A program made the position numbers and the translations under genes. This document shows, piece after piece, positions 39,077 through 48,646 of a stretch of DNA of 64,000 bases. The stretch comes from Eggerthellaceae bacterium (lineage in GTDB: Bacteria > Actinomycetota > Coriobacteriia > Coriobacteriales > Eggerthellaceae). The notes beneath the pieces are model-generated. The model was given only the letters and a program-made list of their open reading frames with translations, was not told where the DNA came from and did not search any database. Numbering within the stretch: position 1 is the first letter of the stretch; every line of letters starts with the position of its first letter. The stretch lies in assembly GCA_017434045.1 (NCBI GenBank), contig JAFRGA010000103.1, positions 1-64,000 of the forward strand, written 5' to 3'.

Positions 39077-40372
39077 ATGTCGAACGCCTTTGACCACCTG
39101 CATATCAAGAGGCACACGAGAGGCTCCTCCAACGAGCTTTCCTTCGATGTTCTCGACGCGGCTCGCGATGCTTCGGAAAGCAAGTCCAAAAGGTACAGGG
39201 GGATTAGGACTCCGAGTGTATTCAGGCCGACCCGTCCTATCGAAGACAGGCAAGCTATCCCACAGCAAGAACCGTTAATCTCGGTAGAGGATGCAGAATC
39301 AGGTAACGAAGAACCGCAGGAGGGTTTGGTAGGGCAGGATAACTTCGTGGAAGCTCCCGCCATGCCCCTCTCGACAACACCTTCTGCAGGGCGAGACCAC
39401 ATGGCACGTGGCAAGTCGGCGCTGTCCGAAGAGGAAGAAGTAGCCAGAAGGAAGCAGCGTCGCAGATACCGCCTCATAATTATCTGGGCTTTCGTCACCA
39501 TTGCGGCTATCGCTGCCGTGCTGGTGGCCGCTTACACGTGGTATCAGCACAACGAGAAGATAGAGTTGTTCCAAACCCATTTCAACGGGCTCGTCGACAA
39601 GTTCGTAGAAGCCGATGCGAGCGTCCCCCTCATGGAGGCGTTCATGAACAATCCGTTTGGGTCGTCTGAGGAAGACAGAACCGCTCTCAGGGAAGCTACC
39701 AAGAATTCAAAACCAATTCTCGACCAGTTGTCGGCGGACTTGGCGAATGCTCATCAGTATGCCGTTACGGAAGAAGACGAACTTGCGTTGGAGCAGGTTG
39801 AAACTGCAAGGTCGGCGCGATCAACCATGATGACGGCCGCGTCCAACGCCCTCGAAGCTGTGGAAGCGGCAGTTGCGCAATCATCTGAGGTGAACACAGC
39901 ATGGCATAGCGTATTGGGCGCTGATGAAGTCGCCCGCAGTGCTGCTGTTTTGGCCAACAGTGCCGACAACGAAGACCAGGTCAAGCAGTCACGTGATCAA
40001 TCGAAAGACGCGCAGGACAAGTTGAAATCCGTAAAGGCCAGCATAGAGAAAGTGGCCAAGGAACGCCCCGACCTGGATCTTTCGGTTTATATAGCATATC
40101 TGGACAAGCGCATCGAATCCCTTGATCACGCAATTGCCACAAGCGATGCCCTCCTTGCAGGCGACAGGGAAAAGGCTGCATCCGAAAACGAGGCTTACAA
40201 CAGGACAGATGAGGAGGCGGCTGCTTTGGCGCAGGGCATCCCCCTCTCCTCTGAAGAGGCGGTGGAGAGCACGTACGAGGAGACCGTGAAGGCGTGTGTC
40301 GCCGATTATCGTGAAGCTCGGGAGAAGACGGTCGATTCAGACCTGCTCATACGGCAATATATGAAGGAGTAA
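39077..40372 (+). CDS. Hypothetical single-pass membrane protein with helical extracytoplasmic domain
   Basis: 431 residues from MSNAFDHLHIKRH (39077), placed seven bases after GGAG; an ATG at 39065 is less likely. The first 130 residues are cytoplasmic, charged and probably disordered, ending in a basic run (RRKQRRRYR). One membrane segment (about 132-154, LIIIWAFVTIAAIAAVLVAAY) follows, then about 275 residues that are almost entirely helical and Ala/Glu/Lys/Asp-rich (likely coiled coil). No known domain recognised. It is 65 bases after the dinG-type gene on the same strand. Confidence 0.65.
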   Translation: MSNAFDHLHIKRHTRGSSNELSFDVLDAARDASESKSKRYRGIRTPSVFRPTRPIEDRQAIPQQEPLISVEDAESGNEEPQEGLVGQDNFVEAPAMPLSTTPSAGRDHMARGKSALSEEEEVARRKQRRRYRLIIIWAFVTIAAIAAVLVAAYTWYQHNEKIELFQTHFNGLVDKFVEADASVPLMEAFMNNPFGSSEEDRTALREATKNSKPILDQLSADLANAHQYAVTEEDELALEQVETARSARSTMMTAASNALEAVEAAVAQSSEVNTAWHSVLGADEVARSAAVLANSADNEDQVKQSRDQSKDAQDKLKSVKASIEKVAKERPDLDLSVYIAYLDKRIESLDHAIATSDALLAGDREKAASENEAYNRTDEEAAALAQGIPLSSEEAVESTYEETVKACVADYREAREKTVDSDLLIRQYMKE

Positions 40373-40398
40373 GCGAAAACTGGGTCATTTTTTGCTAT

Positions 40399-40509
40399 CC
40401 CTGCTCGGGCGGGAGGTGGGGGTGTTCGCTTGGCTTCGGTTAACTATGAAAGGTTTGAAGTTAGCACCTGCAGAATCGCTCACACCCCCACCTCCCGCCC
40501 GAGCAGGGC
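40399..40509. repeat. Long inverted repeat between two membrane-protein genes
   Basis: Perfect 27-base arms (40399-40425, starting CCCTGCTCGGGCGGGAGG, and 40483-40509) with a 57-base loop. A second, partly overlapping pairing, TTAGCACC (40463-40470) with GGTGCTAA (40516-40523), would compete with it. It may be a terminator for the upstream gene or a leader structure for the gene at 40645. Confidence 0.75.
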
Positions 40510-40644
40510 TGTCGGGGTGCTAAATGAACCCACCCTACGTGGGTAAAAGGTGATTCCCGTATATATCCGCAGCAAAAGTCGTATACTTTTTAATACATAT
40601 ACGCAAAATCGTTTTATCTTACGTATGAATCGGAAGGTAAGTAC

Positions 40645-43395
40645 ATGTCACAGGCAATGGATTACGTAGAGTACCTCTCGAGGGAAATCGGCGCTCGCAC
40701 GCCTGGTTCCGAGGAAGAGGAGCTGGCGGCTCTTTACATAGCTGACGAGATTCAAAAGGAAACCGGTTTTTCCGCGACTATCGAAGAGTTCCAGAGTTCG
40801 GCGAACCTGGAAGGCGCACGTGCCATCTTGTCGATGATCACAATTGTAGCCTCGGTGCTAGCCATGCTGTTCAGCATTCTCACGCCCGTGATGTTCCTGC
40901 TCGCCCTCGTTTCCGCAATAGTGTACGTGTTGGAATCGTATGACAAGCGCGTGTTGTCCAACAAGTTCCCCAACCCGCCGAGCCAAAACGTTTTGGCGAA
41001 GTACATCCCAGGTAGCCAAGAGGAAGGCGAGCGTCGCGGTGCCCCACGGCGCAAGATCGTGCTCTTGGCCCATTACGACACTTGCAAGGTGACTCCGGGC
41101 GTCGTACGCGCCGTAGAGGGAATGAAGCTTCCCTTGCCCAGGATTTGCCTGGCCGCCATTATTGCGGCGGCGTTCTTCCTTTTGCTGAGGATATTCCTTG
41201 GCGGCACTGGCGGTGTGGCGCTCATCTTCCTTAACATTCTCACGATCGTCTCGATTATCCTCGTTGCCCTTCCCATCGTGGAAGCCCTGCTTTACAGGGC
41301 AGCGCCGTTCAGCGAAGGTGCCAACAACAACGCAACGGGCGTCGCTGCCCTTCTGGAAGTGGCCAAGCGCATAAGCTCTGGTAGCTTGAGCGAGGCCGAT
41401 TTGCTGGCAGAGGAGCAAAATGTCGTCGTCCATGGCGAAGAGGCCGCCTACGAGGAAGGCCTTGTTCCCGAGGGAGCTTCGCTTGCCTATGAAGCCCGTG
41501 CTAACGTGGCAGAGGAAGAAGAGCTGATGAGCGAGGAGGACCGTTTGCTGGCTGCAAAGGCCGCAATCGCCGCCCTCACAGGCCAAGAGGTCGAGCAGCG
41601 CGTTTACAGCAACGTTTCTTCAGAGCCGCCGGCGCCGCGTTCGTATGCGGATGAGCAGGTTTCAGCAACTCAGTCGTATTACGACGAACAGCCCATGCAG
41701 GTCGAACAGGAGGTCGTCTACGCGGCCGCTCCGGCCTTTGGCGGCGTGGCTTCCCCTGCCGAAGCCGTTCCGGAAGACGAGATCGACACCGGATTCGAGA
41801 ACGCCCCGAGCTGGTTCGTCTCGGCGCAGCGCAATGCCAAACGCAGCGAGTCTTCACAGCCGGTTCAGAAGTCCCGCTATACCGAGGCCATCCAAGCAGC
41901 CGAACGCGATCTTGCCGATCGCGAGCGTGCGCGCGAGGAAGAGGCGCGCGCTTTGTACGAGCAGGAAGTTCGTGCGCGTGAAGAGGCGACGCGTGTCGCC
42001 CTTGCGGCGATGAGGGGGGACGCAGCGGTCGAGCCCGAGGTAGAACACGCTGCAGAACTGCACGAGGAACCTGTTCAGGCATATGAGCCTGTCGAAGCGT
42101 ATGCTCCCGCAGAGCCGCAGCCGCCCTTGGCAGAACCTACGGATGAAGGGGAGCTTTCGGCTTACGAGGAGTTCGAGAGGTTGGCAGCGGCATTTTCCGC
42201 CGAACAACTCGCAATGGCGGATGCTGCTACGGCGGCAGCTACGGTTGGGGAGGACTCCGAAGGGTCTGCCGAACAGCATGCCGAGCAGGAGGACGAAGGC
42301 CCATCCAGCGAACCCACGCAAGAAGAGCTCGAGCTGGAAGAATCGGATGAACCTGCGGAAGCGGCCGAACTCGAGGTTGACCTTGGTCAGACGATAGCCT
42401 ATACGCCCGAGCTGCTTCACCAGGCGATGCGGAAGCAGATGGATGATCTCGACGAGGCCGTCGGAGGCGAGCAAGCTCGCGCGCGCAGATCTCTCGATCG
42501 TATTGCCGGCCTTGACATGGGCGGGGAATCTGGCGATGACCTCAACGCGCAGGCTCGCCAGACGCTGTCGTCTCTGCCGAGCGTCGAAGGAGAGAGCGGT
42601 AAGGAAGCAGTTTCCGAGATCGACAACCCGTCGAGGTCTGGGCTTTTCCGCAGGCTCAGGGCAGATGTGCCTTCGGTTTCCGGCATAGTAGATGCTGCGC
42701 CCGAAGAACCTGCACGCGTGATCTCGCCCCTCGAGTCCGCTGCAATTCCGAGGATTTCCCTCGACGCCGACCAAAACGACGAGCAGCGAAAGGGTGGTCG
42801 CTGGGAGGGCGGCGCATACTCCCGCGTGCGTCTAGGCCATGTGAACATGCGCTCCGGAGAGGAAGAAGAGGACGCTGAGCAACAGGAACTCGTCGAGTCA
42901 GCCGAAGACCAGCAGCTCAGCGAGGAAATCGAGCAGATTTACCATTTCCGCAACCCGTTGTACAACACGGAGATCTGGTTTGTGGCCATCGGCTCGGACG
43001 ACGAGTTCCACGATGGTGCCAAGGCGTTCATCGACGAGCATCGCAATGAGCTTCGCGGTGCCATGGTAGTCGAAATCGAATCGCTGGGCGTCGGCGAACT
43101 CTGCGTCGCCTCCGAAGAGGGGAAGTTCAGTAAGGTGCAGACCTCTTCGCGCGTCAAGCGTTTCACGCGTGATGCAACCGAGGCGACGGGGATCGTTCTC
43201 GGCCATGTTGCGCTCGCGACTGACAGCATTACGAGCGTCATACAGAAATCCGGCCTGCAGGCGATGCATCTCCTGGGCATTGAGGATGGCCTCCCCGCCC
43301 TGAAGGGCAGCGCCGATGACATCCTCGAGAACGTCGACGAGATGATTCTGGAAGAGAACATCGAGTACCTTATGGAGCTGCTGAAACAAGAGTAA
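40645..43395 (+). CDS. Degenerate M28-like peptidase split by a long acidic insertion
   Basis: 916 residues. The N-terminal 245 residues show an M28 aminopeptidase start: a helical cap, two membrane segments (about 60-95), LLAHYDTCKV (His143, Asp145), two more membrane segments (about 165-215) and EGANNNATGVAALLEVAKRI (224-243), where the usual metal-bridging Asp is Asn228. About 510 residues of Ala/Glu-rich, partly repetitive sequence follow (about 245-755). The fold resumes with TEIWFVAIGSDDEFHDGAKAF and TDSITSVIQKSGLQAMHLLG, where the expected NxDxxG and final zinc-binding His are not seen. It is therefore probably not an active peptidase, or uses altered ligands. Its role is unknown. Confidence 0.7.
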   Translation: MSQAMDYVEYLSREIGARTPGSEEEELAALYIADEIQKETGFSATIEEFQSSANLEGARAILSMITIVASVLAMLFSILTPVMFLLALVSAIVYVLESYDKRVLSNKFPNPPSQNVLAKYIPGSQEEGERRGAPRRKIVLLAHYDTCKVTPGVVRAVEGMKLPLPRICLAAIIAAAFFLLLRIFLGGTGGVALIFLNILTIVSIILVALPIVEALLYRAAPFSEGANNNATGVAALLEVAKRISSGSLSEADLLAEEQNVVVHGEEAAYEEGLVPEGASLAYEARANVAEEEELMSEEDRLLAAKAAIAALTGQEVEQRVYSNVSSEPPAPRSYADEQVSATQSYYDEQPMQVEQEVVYAAAPAFGGVASPAEAVPEDEIDTGFENAPSWFVSAQRNAKRSESSQPVQKSRYTEAIQAAERDLADRERAREEEARALYEQEVRAREEATRVALAAMRGDAAVEPEVEHAAELHEEPVQAYEPVEAYAPAEPQPPLAEPTDEGELSAYEEFERLAAAFSAEQLAMADAATAAATVGEDSEGSAEQHAEQEDEGPSSEPTQEELELEESDEPAEAAELEVDLGQTIAYTPELLHQAMRKQMDDLDEAVGGEQARARRSLDRIAGLDMGGESGDDLNAQARQTLSSLPSVEGESGKEAVSEIDNPSRSGLFRRLRADVPSVSGIVDAAPEEPARVISPLESAAIPRISLDADQNDEQRKGGRWEGGAYSRVRLGHVNMRSGEEEEDAEQQELVESAEDQQLSEEIEQIYHFRNPLYNTEIWFVAIGSDDEFHDGAKAFIDEHRNELRGAMVVEIESLGVGELCVASEEGKFSKVQTSSRVKRFTRDATEATGIVLGHVALATDSITSVIQKSGLQAMHLLGIEDGLPALKGSADDILENVDEMILEENIEYLMELLKQE

Positions 43396-43433
43396 CGGTC
43401 CTGCTTTGATGCCAGGCGAGTGGGGGAGAGACA

Positions 43434-43649
43434 ATGGTTGATATCGCGGCCGCCATGGCGAAGCGCGGCTTCAAGGAACTGACCGACGAAGAGTTGTGCG
43501 GCAACGACATCACCGTCGTCAAATGCCGCGCCTGCAGCGGTTATGGCAACTGCGGCTACAAGACGTTCCGCCTGTACGAGGGGAAGCCTTACTCCGTGTG
43601 CAACCTGCGCTTGAAGAAAGCTCAGGGACTGGAGACAGATGAGGGGTAG
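43434..43649 (+). CDS. Small cysteine-rich protein
   Basis: 71 residues from an ATG behind GGGGGAGAG, 38 bases after the M28-like gene. It has four Cys in a compact pattern (ELCG, CRACSGYGNCGY) and another in VCNLR, which suggests a small zinc- or iron-sulfur-binding fold. No family recognised. Confidence 0.55.
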   Translation: MVDIAAAMAKRGFKELTDEELCGNDITVVKCRACSGYGNCGYKTFRLYEGKPYSVCNLRLKKAQGLETDEG

Positions 43650-44050
43650 GGGTCACCGTTCTTCATAGTAACTCGTTCTCTCGAAGGGGTTTGCCTACGG
43701 CGTCCTCGGGAGGTCCGCCCGCCCGGAGGGGTTCGCCTACAGCGTCCTCGGCGGTAATGGCTTCATCCGTACGCCGCATCACTGTCCGCCTGCGGAAGCG
43801 GCTCACCCCTCCGGGCGCGCGGGCCCTTCGGAAGCGGCTCAGCCCTTCGGGCTACCTGCTCACTCATGAAAGCAGAAAACAAGACGTCGCTTCATCCCGA
43901 AGAGTCACTTACAAATGCATGGAGGTTGTTAAGATAGGGCAGTAAGCGCGTTGTACAACATCACGTTTCTGTTAAATAGTGTTTTGAATCCGATGATGGT
44001 GGACTAGTATTGCCACATCATCAAATGACGAGAAAAGCGAGGAAAACCAT
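43650..44050. other. Gene-free stretch before asd with nested R3 elements
   Basis: No gene seen. R3 material occupies 43681-43850; the rest (43850-44050) should contain the asd promoter, but no clear consensus was found. Confidence 0.5.
43681..43850. repeat. Nested R3 elements
   Basis: A complete R3 copy (about 43721-43817, CCCGGAGGGGTTCGCCTACAG to GGCTCACCCCTCCGGG) sits between the left half (43681-43710, GAAGGGGTTTGCCTACGGCG) and right half (43824-43850, CCCTTCGGAAGCGGCTCAG) of another. The outer ends are CGAAGGGG and CCCTTCGG. Confidence 0.7.
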
Positions 44051-45100
44051 ATGACTTGGGATAAAGTTATTCCGGCAAATCCGGTTGTGGCCGTTGCGGG
44101 CGCGACGGGCGCCGTGGGCCAGGAGTTCATGAACGTCTTGCACGACCTCGACTTCCCTGCCGCAGAGGTGCGCGCCTTGGCGAGCGCCCGGTCTGCCGGC
44201 AAGGCCATCCCCTTCGGCGGTTGCGGCCAGGTTCCGGCTGGCGATTTGATCGTGCAGGAGATGACGCCCGAGGCGTTCCAGGGCGTCGATATCGCGCTGT
44301 TCTCGGCAGGCGCCGGCGTTTCCAAGGAGATGCGCGAGGCCGTCGTGGCCGCAGGTGCCGTCATGGTGGACAACTCCAGCGCGTTCCGCATGGACGAGGA
44401 TGTTCCACTGGTCGTCCCCGAGGTTAACCCCGACGACGTCAAATGGCACAACGGTGTGATCGCCAACCCCAACTGCACGACCATCATCATGTCGCTGCCC
44501 CTGAAGGCGCTGCATGACGTCTCGCCGGTGAAGCGCGTGGTCGTCTCGTCGTATCAGGCGGCAAGTGGCGCTGGCGCGCCGGCTATGGCCGAGCTGTACG
44601 ACCAGACGCGCGAGTATCTGGATGGGAAGCGCGGCGACGAGCTCACCATCTCGGCGTTCGCCCATCAAATCGCCTTCAACTGCATCCCGCACATCGACGT
44701 GTTCCTCGAGGATGGCTCCACCAAGGAGGAGTGGAAGATGGTGGTCGAGACGAAGAAGATCTTCGGCGCCCCCATCGACGTCGCCCCCACCTGCGTGCGT
44801 GTGCCTTCGCTGCGCTGCCATGCCGAGTCGGTCAACGTCGAGTTCGAGTCCCCCATCACCGTCGAGCAGGCGCGTGCCGCGCTCGAGGCCTTCCCGGGCG
44901 TGACCGTCATGGACGACCCGGCCAACAAGGTTTACCCCATGCCCGGCATGCTCCAGGGAACCGACGACGTTTACGTCGGGCGTCTTCGCAACGACCCGAC
45001 CATCGCGAACGGCCTGCAGTTCTGGTGCGTAGGCGACCAGATCCGCAAGGGCGCCGCGCTGAACGCCGTGCAGATCGCCAAGCTGCTGATCGCCGGCTAG
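44051..45100 (+). CDS. asd: Aspartate-semialdehyde dehydrogenase
   Basis: 349 residues. Reduces 4-phosphoaspartate from LysC to aspartate semialdehyde with NADPH. The N-terminal nucleotide loop is GATGAVGQEFMNVL (18-31), the active-site Cys142 is in NPNCTTIIM, the base His is in LRCHAESVNVEF. VVSSYQAASGAG is typical of the family. It stands alone on the plus strand with its own terminator; lysC is 43 kb away in the window. Confidence 0.95.
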   Translation: MTWDKVIPANPVVAVAGATGAVGQEFMNVLHDLDFPAAEVRALASARSAGKAIPFGGCGQVPAGDLIVQEMTPEAFQGVDIALFSAGAGVSKEMREAVVAAGAVMVDNSSAFRMDEDVPLVVPEVNPDDVKWHNGVIANPNCTTIIMSLPLKALHDVSPVKRVVVSSYQAASGAGAPAMAELYDQTREYLDGKRGDELTISAFAHQIAFNCIPHIDVFLEDGSTKEEWKMVVETKKIFGAPIDVAPTCVRVPSLRCHAESVNVEFESPITVEQARAALEAFPGVTVMDDPANKVYPMPGMLQGTDDVYVGRLRNDPTIANGLQFWCVGDQIRKGAALNAVQIAKLLIAG

Positions 45101-45153
45101 CGTACAACGCGTCAATTGCCCGGAACCGTTGACGTGTTTCGGGACTTGGGGTT

Positions 45154-45187
45154 AAGTGGGTTGCAGGTCGTGGCTTGCAACCCACTT
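45154..45187 (+). terminator. Terminator after asd
   Basis: AAGTGGGTTGCA and TGCAACCCACTT arms with a 10-base loop, followed by TGTTCT. Confidence 0.75.
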
Positions 45188-45277
45188 TGTTCTATAGTGT
45201 GAACATGCCAGTTGCTCGCGACGATTGGCATCTTCGTTAATGGCGCGTTCCAACATGTATCGAGAGGTTTCGCGGTC

Positions 45278-46033
45278 GTGGGAAAAGTGCGGCTCGATAG
45301 TCTGCTGGTGGACAGGGGGTATTTTCCCTCTGTTGACGAGGCGCTGCGTGCGGTGATGGCGCATGAGGTGAAAGTCGGGGATGCGTATGCCACAAGCGCC
45401 GCTTTGTTGGTGTCGCCTGATGCGGATGTGCTTGTGAAAGGCAGGCAGCGCTTCGTGTCGCGCGGCGGATGGAAGCTGCAGGGCGCACTGAGCGTGTTCA
45501 ATCAGGATGTGACGGGGCTGCGCTGCATCGACGTCGGCTGCTCGACGGGCGGTTTCACGGATTGCCTGCTGCAGGCGGGAGCCGCCTCGGTTGCTGCCGT
45601 GGACGTTGGGTATGGCGATTTGGCCTGGAAGCTACGCCAGGACGAACGCGTGGCGGTCTTCGAGCGCACGAACATCCGCGTGGCCGACCCAGTTGCCCTA
45701 GGCGCTCCCTTCGACCTGATCGTTGCCGATCTCAGCTTCATCGGCCTCGCGCGCCTCGCGCCCGTTTTCGCACGTTTGGCACAACCGGGCAGCGTGTTCA
45801 TCGGCCTCGTGAAACCCCAGTTCGAGTCGCATCACGACGAGACGGACGACCGGGGTCTCGTCGTCGACGAAGATGTCCGCATTCGCACGGTGCAAGAGGT
45901 GGTAAACGCGCTCGAACATGAAGGATTCTCTGTGGTGGATGCGGTCGAGTCGTCCCTTCGCGGCAAGCGTTCGGGTAACGTCGAGTATCTTGTCAAAGCA
46001 GAGTATGTTGGAGAACGCGTTGATGGTGAATAG
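45278..46033 (+). CDS. TlyA-family rRNA methyltransferase/haemolysin-like protein
   Basis: 251 residues from the GTG at 45278, ten bases after AGAGG; the longer frame from 45212 has no site. An S4 RNA-binding domain (RLDSLLVDRGYFPSVDEAL, about 4-65) is followed by an FtsJ-like methyltransferase domain with SAM loop CIDVGCSTGGFTDCLLQAG, the acidic AAVDVGYG, and the catalytic VADLSFI and GLVKPQFE. Relatives 2'-O-methylate 16S and 23S rRNA, and are also reported as haemolysins. Confidence 0.88.
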   Translation: MGKVRLDSLLVDRGYFPSVDEALRAVMAHEVKVGDAYATSAALLVSPDADVLVKGRQRFVSRGGWKLQGALSVFNQDVTGLRCIDVGCSTGGFTDCLLQAGAASVAAVDVGYGDLAWKLRQDERVAVFERTNIRVADPVALGAPFDLIVADLSFIGLARLAPVFARLAQPGSVFIGLVKPQFESHHDETDDRGLVVDEDVRIRTVQEVVNALEHEGFSVVDAVESSLRGKRSGNVEYLVKAEYVGERVDGE

Positions 46034-46072
46034 TTAGTTGACACGGAATAGCGCACGTCGTTTGGAGTGGAA

Positions 46073-47437
46073 ATGCAAATCACACCTGCAGAAATAGCCG
46101 AAACAACCGCGATGGTGGCTGAACAGCACCTCGATATCCGCACGATCACGTTGGGGATGAACCTGCGCGCATGCACCGACGCGGACGTCAACACGGTGGC
46201 GCTCAAAGTGTACGACCGGATGACGCACGTCGCCGAAAACCTGGTGCCCACGGTCGAGCAGCTCGAGCGCGAGTTCGGCATCCCCATCGTCAACAAGCGC
46301 ATTGCGGTCACGCCCATAGCCGAGGTGTGCGCTGCCGTCACCGCCGACGACCTTTCGCCGATTGCGCAGGCGATGGACCGCGCTGCCAAGGCGGTCGGCG
46401 TTGATTTCGTTGGCGGGTTCAGCGCGCTCGTCCACAAGGGGGCCTCTGCAGCCGACGCCAAGTTGATGGAATCCATTCCGCAGGCGCTTGCGACTACCGA
46501 CTTCGTGTGCGCGTCAGTGAACGTGGGCTCGACCCGAGCTGGCATAAACATGGACGCCGCCTACAAGATGGCCGGCATCATCAAGCAAACCGCCGAGCTC
46601 ACCGCCGACCGCCAATGCATTGGCGCAGGCAAGCTCGTCGTGTTCTGCAACGCCGTCGAGGACAACCCGTTCATGGCGGGTGCGTTTCACGGTTCCGGCG
46701 AGGCCGACCAGGTCATCAACGTGGGCGTTTCGGGTCCCGGCGTCGTGCGCGCCGTGCTCTCGAAGATGCCAAAGGATGCTGACATCGAGGCGGTTTCCGA
46801 AGCCATCAAGGCCACGGCCTTCAAGATCACCCGCGCCGGCGAGCTGATGGCGCTCGAGGCGTCGAAGCGTCTCGGCGTGGCGAAGGGCATACTTGACCTT
46901 TCGCTTGCGCCAACGCCTGCCGAGGGCGATTCGGTTGCGGAGATCCTCGAGGCCATCGGCGTGGGAACATGTGGCGGTCCCGGCACGACGGCCGCGCTTG
47001 CCCTGCTCAACGACGCCGTGAAGAAAGGCGGGGTTATGGCATCGAGCTCGGTCGGCGGGCTTTCGGGTGCCTTCATCCCCGTTTCGGAAGATGCGGGCAT
47101 GATTCGCGCCGCCGAGTCGGGGGCGCTGTGCCTCGAGAAGCTCGAGGCCATGACGAGCGTATGCTCCGTCGGCCTGGACATGATAGCGATTCCCGGCGAT
47201 ACGTCGCAGGAAGCAATATTTGGCATCATCGCAGATGAATGTGCAATTGGCATGATCAACAACAAGACGACCGCCGTACGTCTCATACCCGCCATCGGCA
47301 AGAAGGTGGGCGACAGGCTGGAGTTCGGCGGGCTTCTGGGCTATGCGCCGGTCATGCCCGTCAACACTTATGCCGGCACCGTGTTCGCGCATCGCGGTGG
47401 ACGCATGCCGGCGCCGCTCAATTCGCTGAAGAACTAG
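46073..47437 (+). CDS. DUF711/PFL-family protein (UPF0210)
   Basis: 454 residues from the ATG at 46073, five bases after GGAG; a GTG at 46067 lies within that site. It matches the widespread UPF0210 family (conserved [53 protein letters not shown]). Structures show a pyruvate-formate-lyase-like fold, but no glycyl radical site is apparent and the reaction is unknown. In many bacteria a small ACT-domain gene precedes it; here the preceding gene is tlyA-like instead. Confidence 0.85.
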   Translation: MQITPAEIAETTAMVAEQHLDIRTITLGMNLRACTDADVNTVALKVYDRMTHVAENLVPTVEQLEREFGIPIVNKRIAVTPIAEVCAAVTADDLSPIAQAMDRAAKAVGVDFVGGFSALVHKGASAADAKLMESIPQALATTDFVCASVNVGSTRAGINMDAAYKMAGIIKQTAELTADRQCIGAGKLVVFCNAVEDNPFMAGAFHGSGEADQVINVGVSGPGVVRAVLSKMPKDADIEAVSEAIKATAFKITRAGELMALEASKRLGVAKGILDLSLAPTPAEGDSVAEILEAIGVGTCGGPGTTAALALLNDAVKKGGVMASSSVGGLSGAFIPVSEDAGMIRAAESGALCLEKLEAMTSVCSVGLDMIAIPGDTSQEAIFGIIADECAIGMINNKTTAVRLIPAIGKKVGDRLEFGGLLGYAPVMPVNTYAGTVFAHRGGRMPAPLNSLKN

Positions 47438-47484
47438 AGACCCGCAGATCACCCTGGGCGGTCGGCGTGCTAGGCGCATGAAAA

Positions 47485-47509
47485 AGCGGGAGGCGTTTCG
47501 CCTCCCGCT
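47485..47509. terminator. Bidirectional terminator between convergent genes
   Basis: AGCGGGAGGCG and CGCCTCCCGCT arms with a three-base loop, with A-rich DNA before (GAAAA) and after (CGAAAAC). It serves the PFL-family gene and the secreted-protein gene. Confidence 0.8.
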
Positions 47510-47524
47510 CGAAAACAGGCGCGA

Positions 47525-48394
47525 TTACTTGATCTTGTAGTTCTTCTGGTAAAGCTTGGAATAGCCTTTCCACGTCTTGTTTTGGTACGTGGCTACCGAA
47601 ACCTTGTATTTCGACCCTCTTGGCGAGGAATACCCGATCTTTTTAGCGGTCGTGAACGAGAACGTCTTTTTCCCCTTGTTCTTTCCCGCAGCCTTGTACG
47701 TCTTGCTGTTAATCATCAGATAACCCTTTTTCAGCGGGTTCTTCAACGTTACCGTGGTCTTGATCTTGTAGGTGTACCAGATGTCGTAGATGGTTCGGTA
47801 GACATATCCCGTGTAAGGGCTGACATGGTGTTGCTTGTGTCGTACGACGTTGACGGCCTTAACCTTCACGGATTTGATCTTTGGCTTTTTGTTCGGGCCT
47901 GTCGTGAACGTCACCGCTTTCGAGGCATTGCCCACGGCGCCGGTGTATAGCGATGCATAGATGAGCTTGACCTGGGTCTTCTTGTTCGGTTTGAGGCCTT
48001 TTACCGTGTAGTTGTTGTATGAGTACAACGGGCTGTCGTAGATCTTCCAATCGGTCCATTTCTTACCGATTTTCTGCCGGTACCCCAGGTACAGATTGCA
48101 GCCGGCGCATGCGTTTGGGCCAGCATTGACGAAGAAGTACGTGGAATAGACCTCGTACATGGACTTCTTGTTAGTGGGCACCGCTGTGATCGTGCCGTAC
48201 AAGTCGTCAATTGCAGATTGCGTGCCGATATTAGTTTCCAGCTGACCTGCCATAAGCTGCGTTTTCGTGGAGTTGCCTTGATCTGCGGCATAGGCGGGGG
48301 TGCTTGTCAACGACATGAAAAGCATGCCCGCAAGCAGCACAAAGAGAAGAATAGGAACCCTGCGCATCAAGCTTTGCCCTTGTGTTTTATCCAT
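47525..48394 (-). CDS. Secreted Lys/Tyr-rich protein
   Basis: 289 residues from MDKTQGQSLMRRV (48394), close after GGGGGCGG. A signal peptide (LLFVLLAGMLFMSL, probably cut at AYA-AD, about residue 36) is followed by about 250 residues rich in Lys, Tyr and Thr with repeated beta-like patterns (YTVKGLKPNKKTQVKLIYA, VKVKAVNVVRHK), resembling fibronectin-like beta-sandwich domains. The expected charge is strongly positive, which would suit binding to cell wall polymers. One Cys pair (ACAGC) is present. No enzyme motif seen. Confidence 0.65.
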   Translation of the reverse strand: MDKTQGQSLMRRVPILLFVLLAGMLFMSLTSTPAYAADQGNSTKTQLMAGQLETNIGTQSAIDDLYGTITAVPTNKKSMYEVYSTYFFVNAGPNACAGCNLYLGYRQKIGKKWTDWKIYDSPLYSYNNYTVKGLKPNKKTQVKLIYASLYTGAVGNASKAVTFTTGPNKKPKIKSVKVKAVNVVRHKQHHVSPYTGYVYRTIYDIWYTYKIKTTVTLKNPLKKGYLMINSKTYKAAGKNKGKKTFSFTTAKKIGYSSPRGSKYKVSVATYQNKTWKGYSKLYQKNYKIK

Positions 48395-48646
48395 AACCGC
48401 CCCCGATCTCCCTTTTCCAGCTGCCAAGTCGATAACCAGTTGACCCATGTATTGTAGCGTATCGGAACATAATGGAAGCTAACAGCTCGTCGAATTGCCG
48501 TTTCTTGTCGGTAAGAACGGAATGTGTCGTTAGCTACGGGCAAGTGACACATTCCCGAACGGCTCGTATCAGAAGGAGTTAACTTGGTACAATATTGAAG
48601 TTAAAGACTTTTCGGAAAGACGAGACAGAGCAACAAGGCGGACTAC

